NCBI GenBank assembly: GCA_040386295.1
Contig: JAZKFR010000053.1
Coordinates: 1-15,944 of the forward strand
Length of the DNA stretch: 15,944 nucleotides
Source: JAZKFR01 sp040386295
GTDB taxonomy: Bacteria; Pseudomonadota; Gammaproteobacteria; Burkholderiales; Rhodocyclaceae
Direction of reading: 5' to 3'
Within the stretch, counting starts at the first letter, position 1; each line of letters opens with the position of its first letter. The notes beneath the pieces are model-generated. The model had not been told where the DNA came from. It saw only the letters and a list, made by a program, of their open reading frames with translations, and did no database searches. The position numbers were made by a program, and so were the translations under genes. Positions 6,170-13,960 of the stretch are shown one piece after another.

Positions 6170-8329
6170 ATGTCTAATCATCACGCCAAAAAAACGTTTA
6201 CCTACGGCGCACATCAAGTCACCTTAGAAACTGGTGAGATTGCCCGCCAAGCGGGTGGCGCCGTGCTCGTGTCGGTTGATGACACGGTGGTTCTGGTCAC
6301 CGTTGTCGCAGCTAAAACCGCGAAACCAGGGCAGGAGTTTTTCCCCCTGACGGTTGATTACATCGAAAAAACCTACGCTGCCGGCAAAATCCCCGGTGGT
6401 TTTTTCAAGCGCGAAGGCCGTCCTTCAGAAAAAGAAACGCTCACCTCGCGCCTGATCGATCGTCCTATTCGCCCGCTCTTCCCAGAAGGTTTCTTCAATG
6501 AAGTGCAGGTTGTGGCGACGGTGATGTCGCTTAATCCAGAGGTAGATCCTGATATTGCTGCGCTGCTCGGCGCCTCAGCTGCCTTGGCTATTTCGGGCGT
6601 GCCGTTTGACGGCCCCGTCGGCGCTGCGCGTGTTGCCTACCTAGACGGTCAATACGTCCTCAACCCAACTTTGTCGCAGCTGAACGATAGCCAGCTCAAT
6701 CTGGTGGTAGCCGGTACGCAGGCAGCCGTGTTGATGGTGGAGTCCGAGGCGCAAGAATTGTCCGAAGAAATCATGCTCGGCGCGGTGGTCTTTGGGCATC
6801 AACAAATGCAGGTCGCGATCAACGCGATTAACGAACTCGTCGAGGCCGCAGGCAAGCCCGAATGGGTTTGGGCGCCAGCGCCTAAAAATGAAGCTTTGAT
6901 TGCCCGCTTGAACGCACTCGTTGAGGCTGATTTGCAAGAAGCCTATCGCATCACGAGCAAGCAGCAGCGCAGTCAACGCGTCAAAGAAATCGCGGCGCAA
7001 GCCGAAGCCGCTTTGACGGTGGGCGAAGATGCACAAGACGCAAACACGATCAAAAATCTGTTTTTTGATATGGAAGCCAAAATTGTGCGTAGCCGTATTT
7101 TGGCTGGCGAGCTGCGCATTGATGGTCGCGACACGCGCACCGTGCGTCCGATCAGTATTCGTACCGGCGTGTTGCCGCGTACCCACGGCTCAGCCTTGTT
7201 TACGCGTGGCGAGACACAGGCCTTGGTGGTTGCTACCCTCGGTACTGGGCGGGACGAACAGGTGATCGACGCTTTGTCGGGCGAATATCGTGATCGCTTT
7301 ATGCTGCACTACAACATGCCCCCCTACGCGACGGGCGAATGTGGTCGTGTTGGCACACCGAAGCGGCGCGAAATTGGGCACGGGCGTTTAGCCAAGCGCG
7401 CTTTGATCGCCGTTTTGCCGAAAGCGGAAGACTTCTCTTACGCCATGCGCGTTGTTTCTGAGATTACCGAGTCGAATGGCTCTAGCTCGATGGCCTCAGT
7501 CTGTGGTGGTTCGCTCGCGCTGATGGATGCCGGTGTGCCGCTTAAGGCGCATGTTGCCGGGATCGCCATGGGCTTGATCAAAGAGGGTAATCGTTTCGCT
7601 GTGCTGACCGACATCTTGGGTGACGAAGATCATCTCGGCGATATGGACTTCAAAGTAGCGGGAACCGACGCGGGGATTACTGCGCTGCAAATGGACATCA
7701 AAATCCAGGGCATCACCAAAGAAATTATGCAGGTTGCGCTAGCGCAGGCAAAAGATGCGCGTTTGCACATCTTGACGCAGATGCAAAACTCGGTTTCGGC
7801 GCATCGTGATGAGGTGTCTACCTATGCGCCTCGCTTGTACACGATGAAAATCAACCCCGAGAAAATCCGTGATGTGATCGGCAAAGGCGGCGCTGTCATT
7901 CGCGCGATTACCGAAGAAACGGGCACGACGATCGACATCAAAGAAGATGGCACGATCACCATCGCCTCAGTCAACGGTGACGCGGCCGATGCGGCGAAGA
8001 AGCGGATCGAAGCGATTACAGCCGATGTTGAGGTGGGGGGTGTTTACGAAGGCACCGTCTTGAAGCTGCTCGATTTCGGCGCCATTGTCAGCATTTTGCC
8101 GGGGCGCGATGGTCTGCTGCATATTTCGCAAATCGCTAATGAGCGCGTCAGCCAAGTGTCTGATTACCTCAAAGAAGGTCAGAAAGTACGCGTGAAAGTG
8201 TTGGAAGCAGACGAAAAAGGCCGTGTCCGCTTATCGATGAAAGCGCTGGCAGAAGCTGAAAGCGCGCCCAGCGCGTCAAACGAAGCGGTGGTTGTGGCAG
8301 AAATCGTGCCGGTTGCTGCTGCTGAATAG
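6170..8329 (+). CDS. pnp: Polyribonucleotide nucleotidyltransferase (PNPase)
   Basis: This phosphorolytic 3'-5' exoribonuclease works in mRNA decay and small-RNA metabolism, as a trimer and in the degradosome where one exists. It is 719 aa, normal length. The first RNase PH-like domain is at about 8-145, followed by an all-helical linker and the catalytic second RNase PH domain at about 310-540, with FTRGETQALV and the active-site region LGDEDHLGDMDFKVAGT. The KH domain starts near 559 with the GxxG loop IGKGG at 570-574. The S1 domain spans about 622-695 (GGVYEGTVLKLLDFGAIV...GRDGLLHISQI). The C-terminus ends in an Ala/Val/Glu-rich tail. The ATG at 6170 fits family starts and follows a GAGA ribosome binding site; an in-frame start 13 codons upstream is unlikely. 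It is downstream of rpsO and probably partly cotranscribed. Confidence 0.98.
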   Translation: MSNHHAKKTFTYGAHQVTLETGEIARQAGGAVLVSVDDTVVLVTVVAAKTAKPGQEFFPLTVDYIEKTYAAGKIPGGFFKREGRPSEKETLTSRLIDRPIRPLFPEGFFNEVQVVATVMSLNPEVDPDIAALLGASAALAISGVPFDGPVGAARVAYLDGQYVLNPTLSQLNDSQLNLVVAGTQAAVLMVESEAQELSEEIMLGAVVFGHQQMQVAINAINELVEAAGKPEWVWAPAPKNEALIARLNALVEADLQEAYRITSKQQRSQRVKEIAAQAEAALTVGEDAQDANTIKNLFFDMEAKIVRSRILAGELRIDGRDTRTVRPISIRTGVLPRTHGSALFTRGETQALVVATLGTGRDEQVIDALSGEYRDRFMLHYNMPPYATGECGRVGTPKRREIGHGRLAKRALIAVLPKAEDFSYAMRVVSEITESNGSSSMASVCGGSLALMDAGVPLKAHVAGIAMGLIKEGNRFAVLTDILGDEDHLGDMDFKVAGTDAGITALQMDIKIQGITKEIMQVALAQAKDARLHILTQMQNSVSAHRDEVSTYAPRLYTMKINPEKIRDVIGKGGAVIRAITEETGTTIDIKEDGTITIASVNGDAADAAKKRIEAITADVEVGGVYEGTVLKLLDFGAIVSILPGRDGLLHISQIANERVSQVSDYLKEGQKVRVKVLEADEKGRVRLSMKALAEAESAPSASNEAVVVAEIVPVAAAE

Positions 8330-8363
8330 CGTTGCGCAAGCAAAACTAGTTCTCGGGCAAAGC

Positions 8364-8397
8364 AATGCCGTTCAGCGCAAGCTGAACGGCATTTTTT
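8364..8397 (+). terminator. Intrinsic terminator of pnp
   Basis: A perfect 13-bp stem (AATGCCGTTCAGC, 8364-8376, with GCTGAACGGCATT, 8381-8393) is closed by a GCAA tetraloop, and the T-run extends to 8397. The GNRA-type loop makes it especially stable. The opposite strand lacks a T-tract, so it should not serve rapZ. Confidence 0.93.
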
Positions 8398-8430
8398 ATG
8401 CGTTTTTTATTCGGCTGATGCCTGTCAATA

Positions 8431-8458
8431 CGGATAAAACCGGCGCGGATAAAACCGG
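8431..8458. repeat. Two identical 13-bp direct repeats between pnp and rapZ
   Basis: CGGATAAAACCGG occurs at 8431-8443 and 8446-8458, identical and with a 15-bp period. It lies between the pnp terminator and the 3' end of rapZ, which converge. It may be a slippage duplication or a pair of protein-binding sites. Confidence 0.75.
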
Positions 8459-8528
8459 TACTTTGTTGCGTTGTTGGCCTCGTTTTGCCTTGCGCGCCTG
8501 ACTGGGGTGCAGCTACAGCGAAGTGAAA

Positions 8529-9407
8529 CTACGCCTGTCTTGCTGACGGCGTTTCTGCGGGCATGCAGATGCCCAGTTCGCGGTGGCGTACCAAGACCCG
8601 TGCTTGATCGTGAAAAAATCGTGCGAACCACTCGGCTAGATAAACCGAGCGATGTTGCCCGCCGGTGCAGCCGATGGCGACGGTTAAATAGTTACGGTTG
8701 TCGCGCACGTAGGCGGGTAGCCAGCGCGCGACAAAGCGTGCGATGTCCTCGCGCATGAGCACCACTTCGTCTTCGTTTTCGAGGAAGGCAACGACGGCTG
8801 GATCACGCCCTGTCTGAGCGCGTAACGCCTGGTCGTAGTGAGGGTTGGGTAGGCAGCGGACGTCAAAAACCAGGTCAGCGTCGAGCGGGATGCCTTGTTT
8901 AAAGCCGAAGGACTCGAAGAGCAAGCTCAGCGACTGACCCGAGACGTTGTCGACAAAATGGCGAACCCAGGCGCGTAAGGTATTGGCCTTCATGTCACTG
9001 GTGTCAATGTGGTGACCCAGTTCGGTCAAATCGGCGAGGCGCACACGTTCTTCGATAATCGCCTCGCTGAGCGTGCGTTCTTCTGTGGCCAAAGGATGGC
9101 GGCGGCGCGTTTCGGAAAAACGTTTGAGCAGGGTTTCGTTTTTGGCGTCTAAAAAAAGTAATTGCACGTCTAGATTTCTAGCGCGTAGGGCGTTTAACTG
9201 CTGCGGCAGCATGGCGACGCTTTCGCCACCCCGAATATCAATCGCCACCGCAACCTTGTCGTAGCCCTGCTGTTCTAGCTGTTCAATCAAGGCGGGCAAG
9301 AGCTGTGAAGGAAGATTGTCCACGCAGTAATAGGCAGCGTCTTCGAGCACGTTAATCGCGATTGATTTGCCCGAGCCTGAGAGGCCGCTGATAAGGATTA
9401 GACGCAT
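8529..9407 (-). CDS. rapZ: RNase adapter protein / nucleotide-binding protein RapZ (YvcJ family)
   Basis: In E. coli RapZ binds the sRNA GlmZ, delivers it to RNase E and senses glucosamine-6-phosphate, tuning GlmS and cell-envelope precursor supply. In other bacteria this P-loop ATPase/GTPase is less well understood. It is 292 aa, typical length. The Walker A motif GLSGSGKS is at 8-15, followed by ALEDAAYYCVDNLP-like residues (here NVLEDAAYYCVDNLPSQLL). VAVAIDIRGG lies near 52-61. The C-terminal RNA/metabolite-binding domain has GCTGGQHRS at 246-254. ATG at 9405-9407 begins with the canonical MRLILISG; the ribosome binding site is weak. It lies 87 bp downstream of relA on the same strand. In many proteobacteria rapZ sits beside hprK/ptsN, and neither is in this window. 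Confidence 0.96.
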   Translation of the reverse strand: MRLILISGLSGSGKSIAINVLEDAAYYCVDNLPSQLLPALIEQLEQQGYDKVAVAIDIRGGESVAMLPQQLNALRARNLDVQLLFLDAKNETLLKRFSETRRRHPLATEERTLSEAIIEERVRLADLTELGHHIDTSDMKANTLRAWVRHFVDNVSGQSLSLLFESFGFKQGIPLDADLVFDVRCLPNPHYDQALRAQTGRDPAVVAFLENEDEVVLMREDIARFVARWLPAYVRDNRNYLTVAIGCTGGQHRSVYLAEWFARFFHDQARVLVRHRELGICMPAETPSARQA

Positions 9408-9447
9408 AGGAAGACCGGCAAATTGAGCGATAGCATCCTGTGCCTCA

Positions 9448-9483
9448 GGGCTGTGCTGAGGGCTGCGCTGAGGGCTGCGCTGA
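9448..9483. repeat. Triple 12-bp tandem repeat in the relA-rapZ spacer
   Basis: Three consecutive copies of GGGCTG(T/C)GCTGA lie at 9448-9459, 9460-9471 and 9472-9483, with a single T/C difference in the first. They fill about 40 percent of the 87-bp gap between the relA stop and the rapZ start. On the minus strand the transcript would contain repeated CAGCGCAGCCCT units, able to form a short CCTCAG/CTGAGG stem at one end. Confidence 0.85.
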
Positions 9484-9494
9484 AAAAACGAGCC

Positions 9495-11744
9495 TCAAGC
9501 ACGGCGCGCTCCCACCACTCCGACGACTTCGTGCAGCAGGCTTAGAACGCTTTTCACCTGCTCAAGATTGCCTACCTCTGCGGTAAAACTCATGCGAGCG
9601 TCTCCTTGTTTAGACTGCGTATTGACGGCAATGACGTTGATTTTGGCGCGCGCAAAAACTTCCGAGATGTCACGCAGAAGGCCTTGGCGGTCGTGCGCAT
9701 CGACGACGATATCGACGGCAAAGACGCTATTGCTTTGACCACCCCATTTTGTATCGATCACGCGTTCTGGCTGCATCGTCGCCATATTGGCAAAATTTCG
9801 GCAATCTGCGCGGTGTACCGAAACGCCTTTGCCGCGTGTGACAAAACCGAGAACACGATCTGGCGGTGCCGGTTTGCAGCAGCCGGCGAGCTGGGTCAGG
9901 ATTTTATCGACGCCGACGATTAAAATGCCCTTCTCGGCAACGTCGCTGGCGCGTCGTTTGCGGTGTTGCACGAGATTGGCCACACGCCGTTCTTCAACCG
10001 GCGCTTCGTTGCCGCGCACGGCGGTTTGCAATTGGCGCAAATTGAGTTCGGAGCGCGCCATGGCGATGAATAGGTCTTCGCTTTTGGCAAAACCGAGTTT
10101 GCTCGCCAGTTCTTCCAGATTGACGCCGTTCTGCCCCATTCGCTGTAATTCTCGATTGACCAGACTGCGCCCCTCATTGAGGGTTTCTTCCAAAGCAAGC
10201 GTAGAAAAGAATTGCCTGACTTTGGCGCGTGCACGGTGCGTAAACAGGTAGCCGAGCGTGGCATTGAGCCAGTCGCGCGAAGGGCCGCCCTGTTTGGCGA
10301 CGACAATCTCGACGCGTTGCCCGGTCGCCAGAATCGTATTTAGCGGCACCAGCGCGCCGTCGACTTTTGCGCCACGGCAGCGGTGTCCAAGGTCGGTGTG
10401 TACGCGGTAGGCAAAATCGACGGGTGTTGCGCCGTGCGGCAGATCAACGACGCGCCCTTGCGGTGTCATGATGTAAATGGTGTCGTCGAACGCTGCTTTT
10501 TTGTAATGCGCGACCCAGTCTGAGGCGTCGGCAACATCGTCTTTCCACGTCAGTAGCTGACGTAGCCAAGCAATTTTTTCGTCGTATTGCTCGCTGCTGT
10601 CGCCGCTCGTGTTTTTGCTGCCTTCTTTGTAGCGCCAGTGCGCAGCCACGCCGAGTTCGGCGTGTTGGTGCATGTCTACGGTACGAATTTGCACTTCCAA
10701 TGAACGCCCGTCGCCGCAGCGTACCGCTGTGTGTAGCGAGCGATATTGATTGCCTTTAGGTTGCGAGATGTAATCGTCGAATTCCTCAGCGATCGGCGTC
10801 CATAGGTTGTGCACTATGCTTAGCACGGTGTAGCAGTCTTGCTCTGTTTTAACGATCACGCGCACGGCGCGCACGTCGTATACCTCGGCGAATTCGACCT
10901 CTTTCTTTTGCATCTTGTTCCAGATGCTATAGATGTGTTTGGGGCGACCGTAAATTTCTTCGTCTGCGATGCCTGCGCTGTTCAGTTCCTGCTTGAGTCG
11001 CGCTATCGCGCTATTGATGAACTGTTCGCGTTCGGTGCGCTTCTCATCCAGTTGCCTGGCGATTTTTTTATAAATGTCTGGGTGTAAAAAGCGGAATGAA
11101 AGGTCTTCCAATTCCCATTTCAAGTCCCAAACGCCGAGTCGGTTCGCCAGGGGCGAGTAGAGCGCAATCGTTTCGCGCGCTACTTCAATGCGCAAGGGGT
11201 CATTCGCTTGGTTGGCGTAGTAGCGCAGCGTTTGCGTGCGCGAAGCAAGGCGCAGCAATACAACCCGAATGTCTTCGACCATCGCGAGTAGCATCTTGCG
11301 CAGCACTTCGACTTGCGCCCTGACTTCCTGGGTGTTGCCCCCGCCGTGTTCGCCGCTGTCGGCTGAATGCGCAACAAAGTCACGGGTGATCGGGCGCAGC
11401 CGGTTGAGCCGCGAGATGCCGGAAACCAACTGTGCGACCCCGGTACCAAAGTGCGTTTCGATATAGGCAATCCCGTCCGGGTTGTAAGCCGGGATAGCAA
11501 AGAGCAGCGCGGCCAGTTGCGCGTTGGGATCGAGCTCTAAGCCGACCAGAATTAAAGCCATGCCCAAAGCGTGCGTCCACACGCCCTCGCCACTGCCGAG
11601 CGCTTGATCGGCGTAAACCGACTGGGCAAAGCTCACCGCCTGATGTAAGCGCGTGCTTTCTTCCGGCGATAAGCCTTTCTGCAGTGTTTCTAAAGAGTGG
11701 GCGAGATTGTCTTGAGCCGCGATGGAATGCGTGACAGAAACCAT
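9495..11744 (-). CDS. relA: (p)ppGpp synthetase RelA (monofunctional-type RelA/SpoT homologue)
   Basis: This ribosome-associated enzyme makes (p)ppGpp from ATP and GTP/GDP during amino-acid starvation. With the start used here it is 749 aa. The N-terminal hydrolase-like domain (about 30-200) is degenerate: in active hydrolases the AALLHD segment carries the catalytic His-Asp, whereas here it reads AALLFA (Phe82-Ala83), so ppGpp hydrolysis should be lost. The synthetase domain (about 235-375) keeps YGRPKHIYSIWNKM, EVYDVRAVRVIV, FDDYISQPKGNQYRSLHT and EVQIRT. The TGS domain starts near 420 (DDTIYIMTPQGRVVDLPHGATPVDFAY). The zinc-finger/CC region has LAGCCKPAPPD, and an ACT domain closes the C-terminus. 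The ATG at 11742-11744 (MVSVTHS) is chosen because AGGA precedes it and relatives start there; an ATG 32 codons upstream is unlikely. It is followed by rapZ. Confidence 0.97.
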   Translation of the reverse strand: MVSVTHSIAAQDNLAHSLETLQKGLSPEESTRLHQAVSFAQSVYADQALGSGEGVWTHALGMALILVGLELDPNAQLAALLFAIPAYNPDGIAYIETHFGTGVAQLVSGISRLNRLRPITRDFVAHSADSGEHGGGNTQEVRAQVEVLRKMLLAMVEDIRVVLLRLASRTQTLRYYANQANDPLRIEVARETIALYSPLANRLGVWDLKWELEDLSFRFLHPDIYKKIARQLDEKRTEREQFINSAIARLKQELNSAGIADEEIYGRPKHIYSIWNKMQKKEVEFAEVYDVRAVRVIVKTEQDCYTVLSIVHNLWTPIAEEFDDYISQPKGNQYRSLHTAVRCGDGRSLEVQIRTVDMHQHAELGVAAHWRYKEGSKNTSGDSSEQYDEKIAWLRQLLTWKDDVADASDWVAHYKKAAFDDTIYIMTPQGRVVDLPHGATPVDFAYRVHTDLGHRCRGAKVDGALVPLNTILATGQRVEIVVAKQGGPSRDWLNATLGYLFTHRARAKVRQFFSTLALEETLNEGRSLVNRELQRMGQNGVNLEELASKLGFAKSEDLFIAMARSELNLRQLQTAVRGNEAPVEERRVANLVQHRKRRASDVAEKGILIVGVDKILTQLAGCCKPAPPDRVLGFVTRGKGVSVHRADCRNFANMATMQPERVIDTKWGGQSNSVFAVDIVVDAHDRQGLLRDISEVFARAKINVIAVNTQSKQGDARMSFTAEVGNLEQVKSVLSLLHEVVGVVGARRA

Positions 11745-11782
11745 GGGTCGTATCCTGAAAATACTGCTTTGCCGTGGCGCTG

Positions 11783-11815
11783 TGCTGGCGTATGCGGGGT
11801 CGTGCTGCGCCAGCA
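11783..11815 (-). other. Inverted repeat in the relA leader
   Basis: TGCTGGCG (11783-11790) and CGCCAGCA (11808-11815) form a perfect 8-bp inverted repeat with a 17-base loop, about 40 bp before the relA start. In relA mRNA it would form a leader stem-loop; as DNA it could be an operator half-site pair. The function is inferred. Confidence 0.4.
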
Positions 11816-11920
11816 TTTTGCCTAAAGTTGCGCTGAACAATCAATGTGCTCGTAAAAAAGCCTGTCTCGCCTGAGAGTCTAGCAGTCTGTCGGACTTGAT
11901 GGGTCGCAGTGAGCAATAAG

Positions 11921-11946
11921 CGTTCTCTCGGAGCGTTTTCTCGGTT
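11921..11946. repeat. Imperfect 13-bp tandem repeat upstream of the GT9 gene
   Basis: CGTTCTCTCGG (from 11921) is followed 13 bp later by CGTTTTCTCGG (from 11934), ten of eleven bases identical. Confidence 0.5.
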
Positions 11947-12117
11947 TTGGCAGCCGTTCGGCCTAACTCGGGCAGGCGGCGCCTCATTTTTTCGCTGGTG
12001 CCCCGCAATGCCCTTGGTCAAACGCTTCTTTTCCGTGGAATGCCCTGGAATTAGATTGCGCCTAATAAACGATTCGCCGATAATCTCGGCCAGTTTTTCT
12101 GGCAGTGCGGTTCCCTC

Positions 12118-13443
12118 ATGAACATCCAATTTCAGCGTGCTGTCGACCGTTTTATCGGCGTCCCCATCTGCTTTGCTTTGTCGCTACTCGACTACCTTAT
12201 GCGCTGGTGCGCAGGTTTTTTTGGCGAAGGAGCACAGCCGTCTGGCGACTCTGTTGTGCGGCAAAACGGCGCAGTTCCGCCACGCATCTTGGTCATCCTG
12301 CTTTCAGAAATGGGTAGTTTGGTCTTGGCGCAACCGATGTTTGCGCAACTTAAACAGCGTTATCCCGGCGCGCTCATTTACGTCATGTTGTTTGCTAAGA
12401 ACCGAGAGGTTCTTGATTTGCTCGGGGTCATTCCGCCAGAGCAAGTGCTAACTATTGATGATCGTTCGCTGTTCGGCTTTGCGCGCGACAGCCTGAACGC
12501 ACTGGCCTGCTTGCGTGCTTTAAAGCTTGATGCAGTCATCGATTGCGAACTTTTTTCGCGCGTCAGCAGTATTTTTTCCTATCTGTCTGCGGCGCGTTTG
12601 CGCGTCGGTTTTCATCGCTACACGCAAGAAGGTTTGTACCGTGGCTCGTTCATCAATCGCCCCGTTTTATACAACCCTTACCGACATTTGAGTTTGCAAT
12701 TTCTGACTTTGTTATCGGCGCTGGAGTCGTCTACCTATCCACTGGCTAAAGCATTGCCCGTGCTTTGGCATAAAAATTTGGCGTCAGACGCCGACGCTTG
12801 CGCCAAGCTGACGCCAACCGCGACAGCGCTGCCCGAAGTGCCGCAGCTGGATTTTCCTGAGGCTGAGCTAGCGTCGATTGCTCAGCGCTTGTTTGCCGAT
12901 TTTCCGATGATTCAGGGCAAGCCTTTAGTCTTGGTGTACCCCAGCGGCGGTTTGTTGCCAATTCGGGCCTGGCCACAAGCTTCTTACGCTGAACTGTGCT
13001 CCGGCCTGCTCGCCGACGGCTACGCGATTGGTTTGATCGGCATGCCAGACGACCGACCTTTAGCGCAAGCGCTGTTGCAGCAATGCGCTAATCCGTATTG
13101 CATTGATCTGACCGGTTATACGAAATCAGTGCGCCAGCTGTTGGCGCTGTTTCACCATGCGGTGTTATTGATCACCAACGATGGCGGTCCTGGCCAGTTT
13201 GCTGCTTTGACAGCGCTGCCCTCGATTGTTTTTTTCGGTCCAGAAACGCCGCAGCTGTATCGTTCTTTGTCGCCGAACGCGTATTGTTTCGACCTGAATT
13301 TCCCCTGCTCGCCGTGTTTGACCGCTTACAACCACCGCGCTTCACCTTGCGATGGCGACAACCAATGTTTGCAACAAATCACGCCGCAACAGGTGCTCGC
13401 CAAAGCGCGCGCAATGCTTGCTGCTGCCTCTGTGCTCCGGTGA
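12118..13443 (+). CDS. Glycosyltransferase family 9 (heptosyltransferase-like) protein
   Basis: This is a GT-B fold sugar transferase, probably acting on lipopolysaccharide or another surface glycan at the inner face of the cytoplasmic membrane. It is 441 aa. A hydrophobic/amphipathic helix (about 12-30) may tether it to the membrane. The N-terminal Rossmann domain starts at about 56 (RILVILLSEMGSLVLAQPMF). The C-terminal donor-binding domain has LVLVYPSGGLLPIRAWP, GYAIGLIGMPDDRPLAQ and LALFHHAVLLITNDGGPGQFAAL. Classical heptosyltransferases show DSGPxH there, so the Ser and His are replaced (Gly and Gln). A Cys cluster closes the protein (CSPC, then two further Cys). The donor may therefore not be ADP-heptose. 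The ATG at 12118 has only a poor ribosome binding site. It is the first gene of a tight plus-strand operon. Confidence 0.85.
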   Translation: MNIQFQRAVDRFIGVPICFALSLLDYLMRWCAGFFGEGAQPSGDSVVRQNGAVPPRILVILLSEMGSLVLAQPMFAQLKQRYPGALIYVMLFAKNREVLDLLGVIPPEQVLTIDDRSLFGFARDSLNALACLRALKLDAVIDCELFSRVSSIFSYLSAARLRVGFHRYTQEGLYRGSFINRPVLYNPYRHLSLQFLTLLSALESSTYPLAKALPVLWHKNLASDADACAKLTPTATALPEVPQLDFPEAELASIAQRLFADFPMIQGKPLVLVYPSGGLLPIRAWPQASYAELCSGLLADGYAIGLIGMPDDRPLAQALLQQCANPYCIDLTGYTKSVRQLLALFHHAVLLITNDGGPGQFAALTALPSIVFFGPETPQLYRSLSPNAYCFDLNFPCSPCLTAYNHRASPCDGDNQCLQQITPQQVLAKARAMLAAASVLR

Positions 13444-13447
13444 GCTG

Positions 13448-13960
13448 ATGCAGCGCGTTTTGCATTCGCTGCCGCCCTGGTTGCGTCGCCTACTGCGCTT
13501 GCGCTTTGTCAAATTTGCGACGGTGGGTGCTTCGGGTGCCTTGGTCAATATCTCCATTTTGTACTGTGCGCACGATCTGCTTTTTGTCGCCATTAACTCG
13601 CCCGCGCTACGGTTAAATGCCGCCTTGGCTCTGGCGATTCTCTGCGCCACCGGTAACAATTTCGCCTGGAATCGTTTCTGGACTTGGCGTGATCGCCCCC
13701 ACAGTATGTTGTTCAGGCGCCTGCCGCCGTCTTTGCTGCGGCAGTTCGTGCAATACGCGCTGGCCTGCTGGGTCGGCATCGCTTTGCAAATTGGCTTGAC
13801 GCATTTTTTGGTGCTGTACTGTCACTATCTATTGGCCAATGGGATGGCGATTGTGGTTGCCAGCCTGTTCAATTTTGTACTCAACGACCGTTGGACTTTC
13901 CGCATAGACAGGACAGCGCATCGCCCCAGCATTGTCCCGACCAAGGAAGTGCGTAAATGA
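13448..13960 (+). CDS. GtrA-family four-helix membrane protein
   Basis: GtrA proteins are small inner-membrane proteins thought to flip polyprenyl-phosphate-linked sugars, or otherwise assist surface-glycan modification. It is 170 aa. Four hydrophobic helices lie at about 22-44, 52-70, 96-118 and 125-145. Each half of the molecule ends in the family signature: NNFAWNRFWTW after helix 2 and NFVLNDRWTFR after helix 4. The start is the ATG at 13448, four bases after the GT9 stop and behind GGTGAG; the frame is open further upstream inside the GT9 gene, but that part has no GtrA character. It overlaps the next gene by ATGA. The neighbouring glycosyltransferases support a donor-translocation role. 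Confidence 0.88.
   Translation: MQRVLHSLPPWLRRLLRLRFVKFATVGASGALVNISILYCAHDLLFVAINSPALRLNAALALAILCATGNNFAWNRFWTWRDRPHSMLFRRLPPSLLRQFVQYALACWVGIALQIGLTHFLVLYCHYLLANGMAIVVASLFNFVLNDRWTFRIDRTAHRPSIVPTKEVRK

Larger units (their letters stand above)
11745..12117. other. Divergent intergenic region between relA and the glycan operon
   Basis: These 373 bp contain the relA leader inverted repeat, a 13-bp imperfect tandem repeat at 11921-11946, and no tRNA or convincing terminator. I could not find a strong -35/-10 pair for either direction. A 70-codon plus-strand frame with a GTG start at 11909 ends in an ATGA overlap with the GT9 start at 12118. Its product has no recognisable character, so I do not annotate it as a gene. 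Confidence 0.6.

Noticed and set aside
6641..7186. 181-codon minus-strand frame inside pnp
   Set aside because: It is a shadow of the strongly conserved pnp coding sequence, rich in His/Gln/Arg as expected for antisense frames.
11745..12117. Possible tRNA or small RNA gene in the relA upstream region
   Set aside because: No T-loop consensus (GTTCGAnnCC) or cloverleaf could be found, and no clear promoter-terminator pair.
11380..12129. 249-codon minus-strand frame across the relA 5' end and upstream spacer
   Set aside because: Most of it runs in another frame of relA and the product is Arg/Gln-rich without family character; relA is clearly the real gene.
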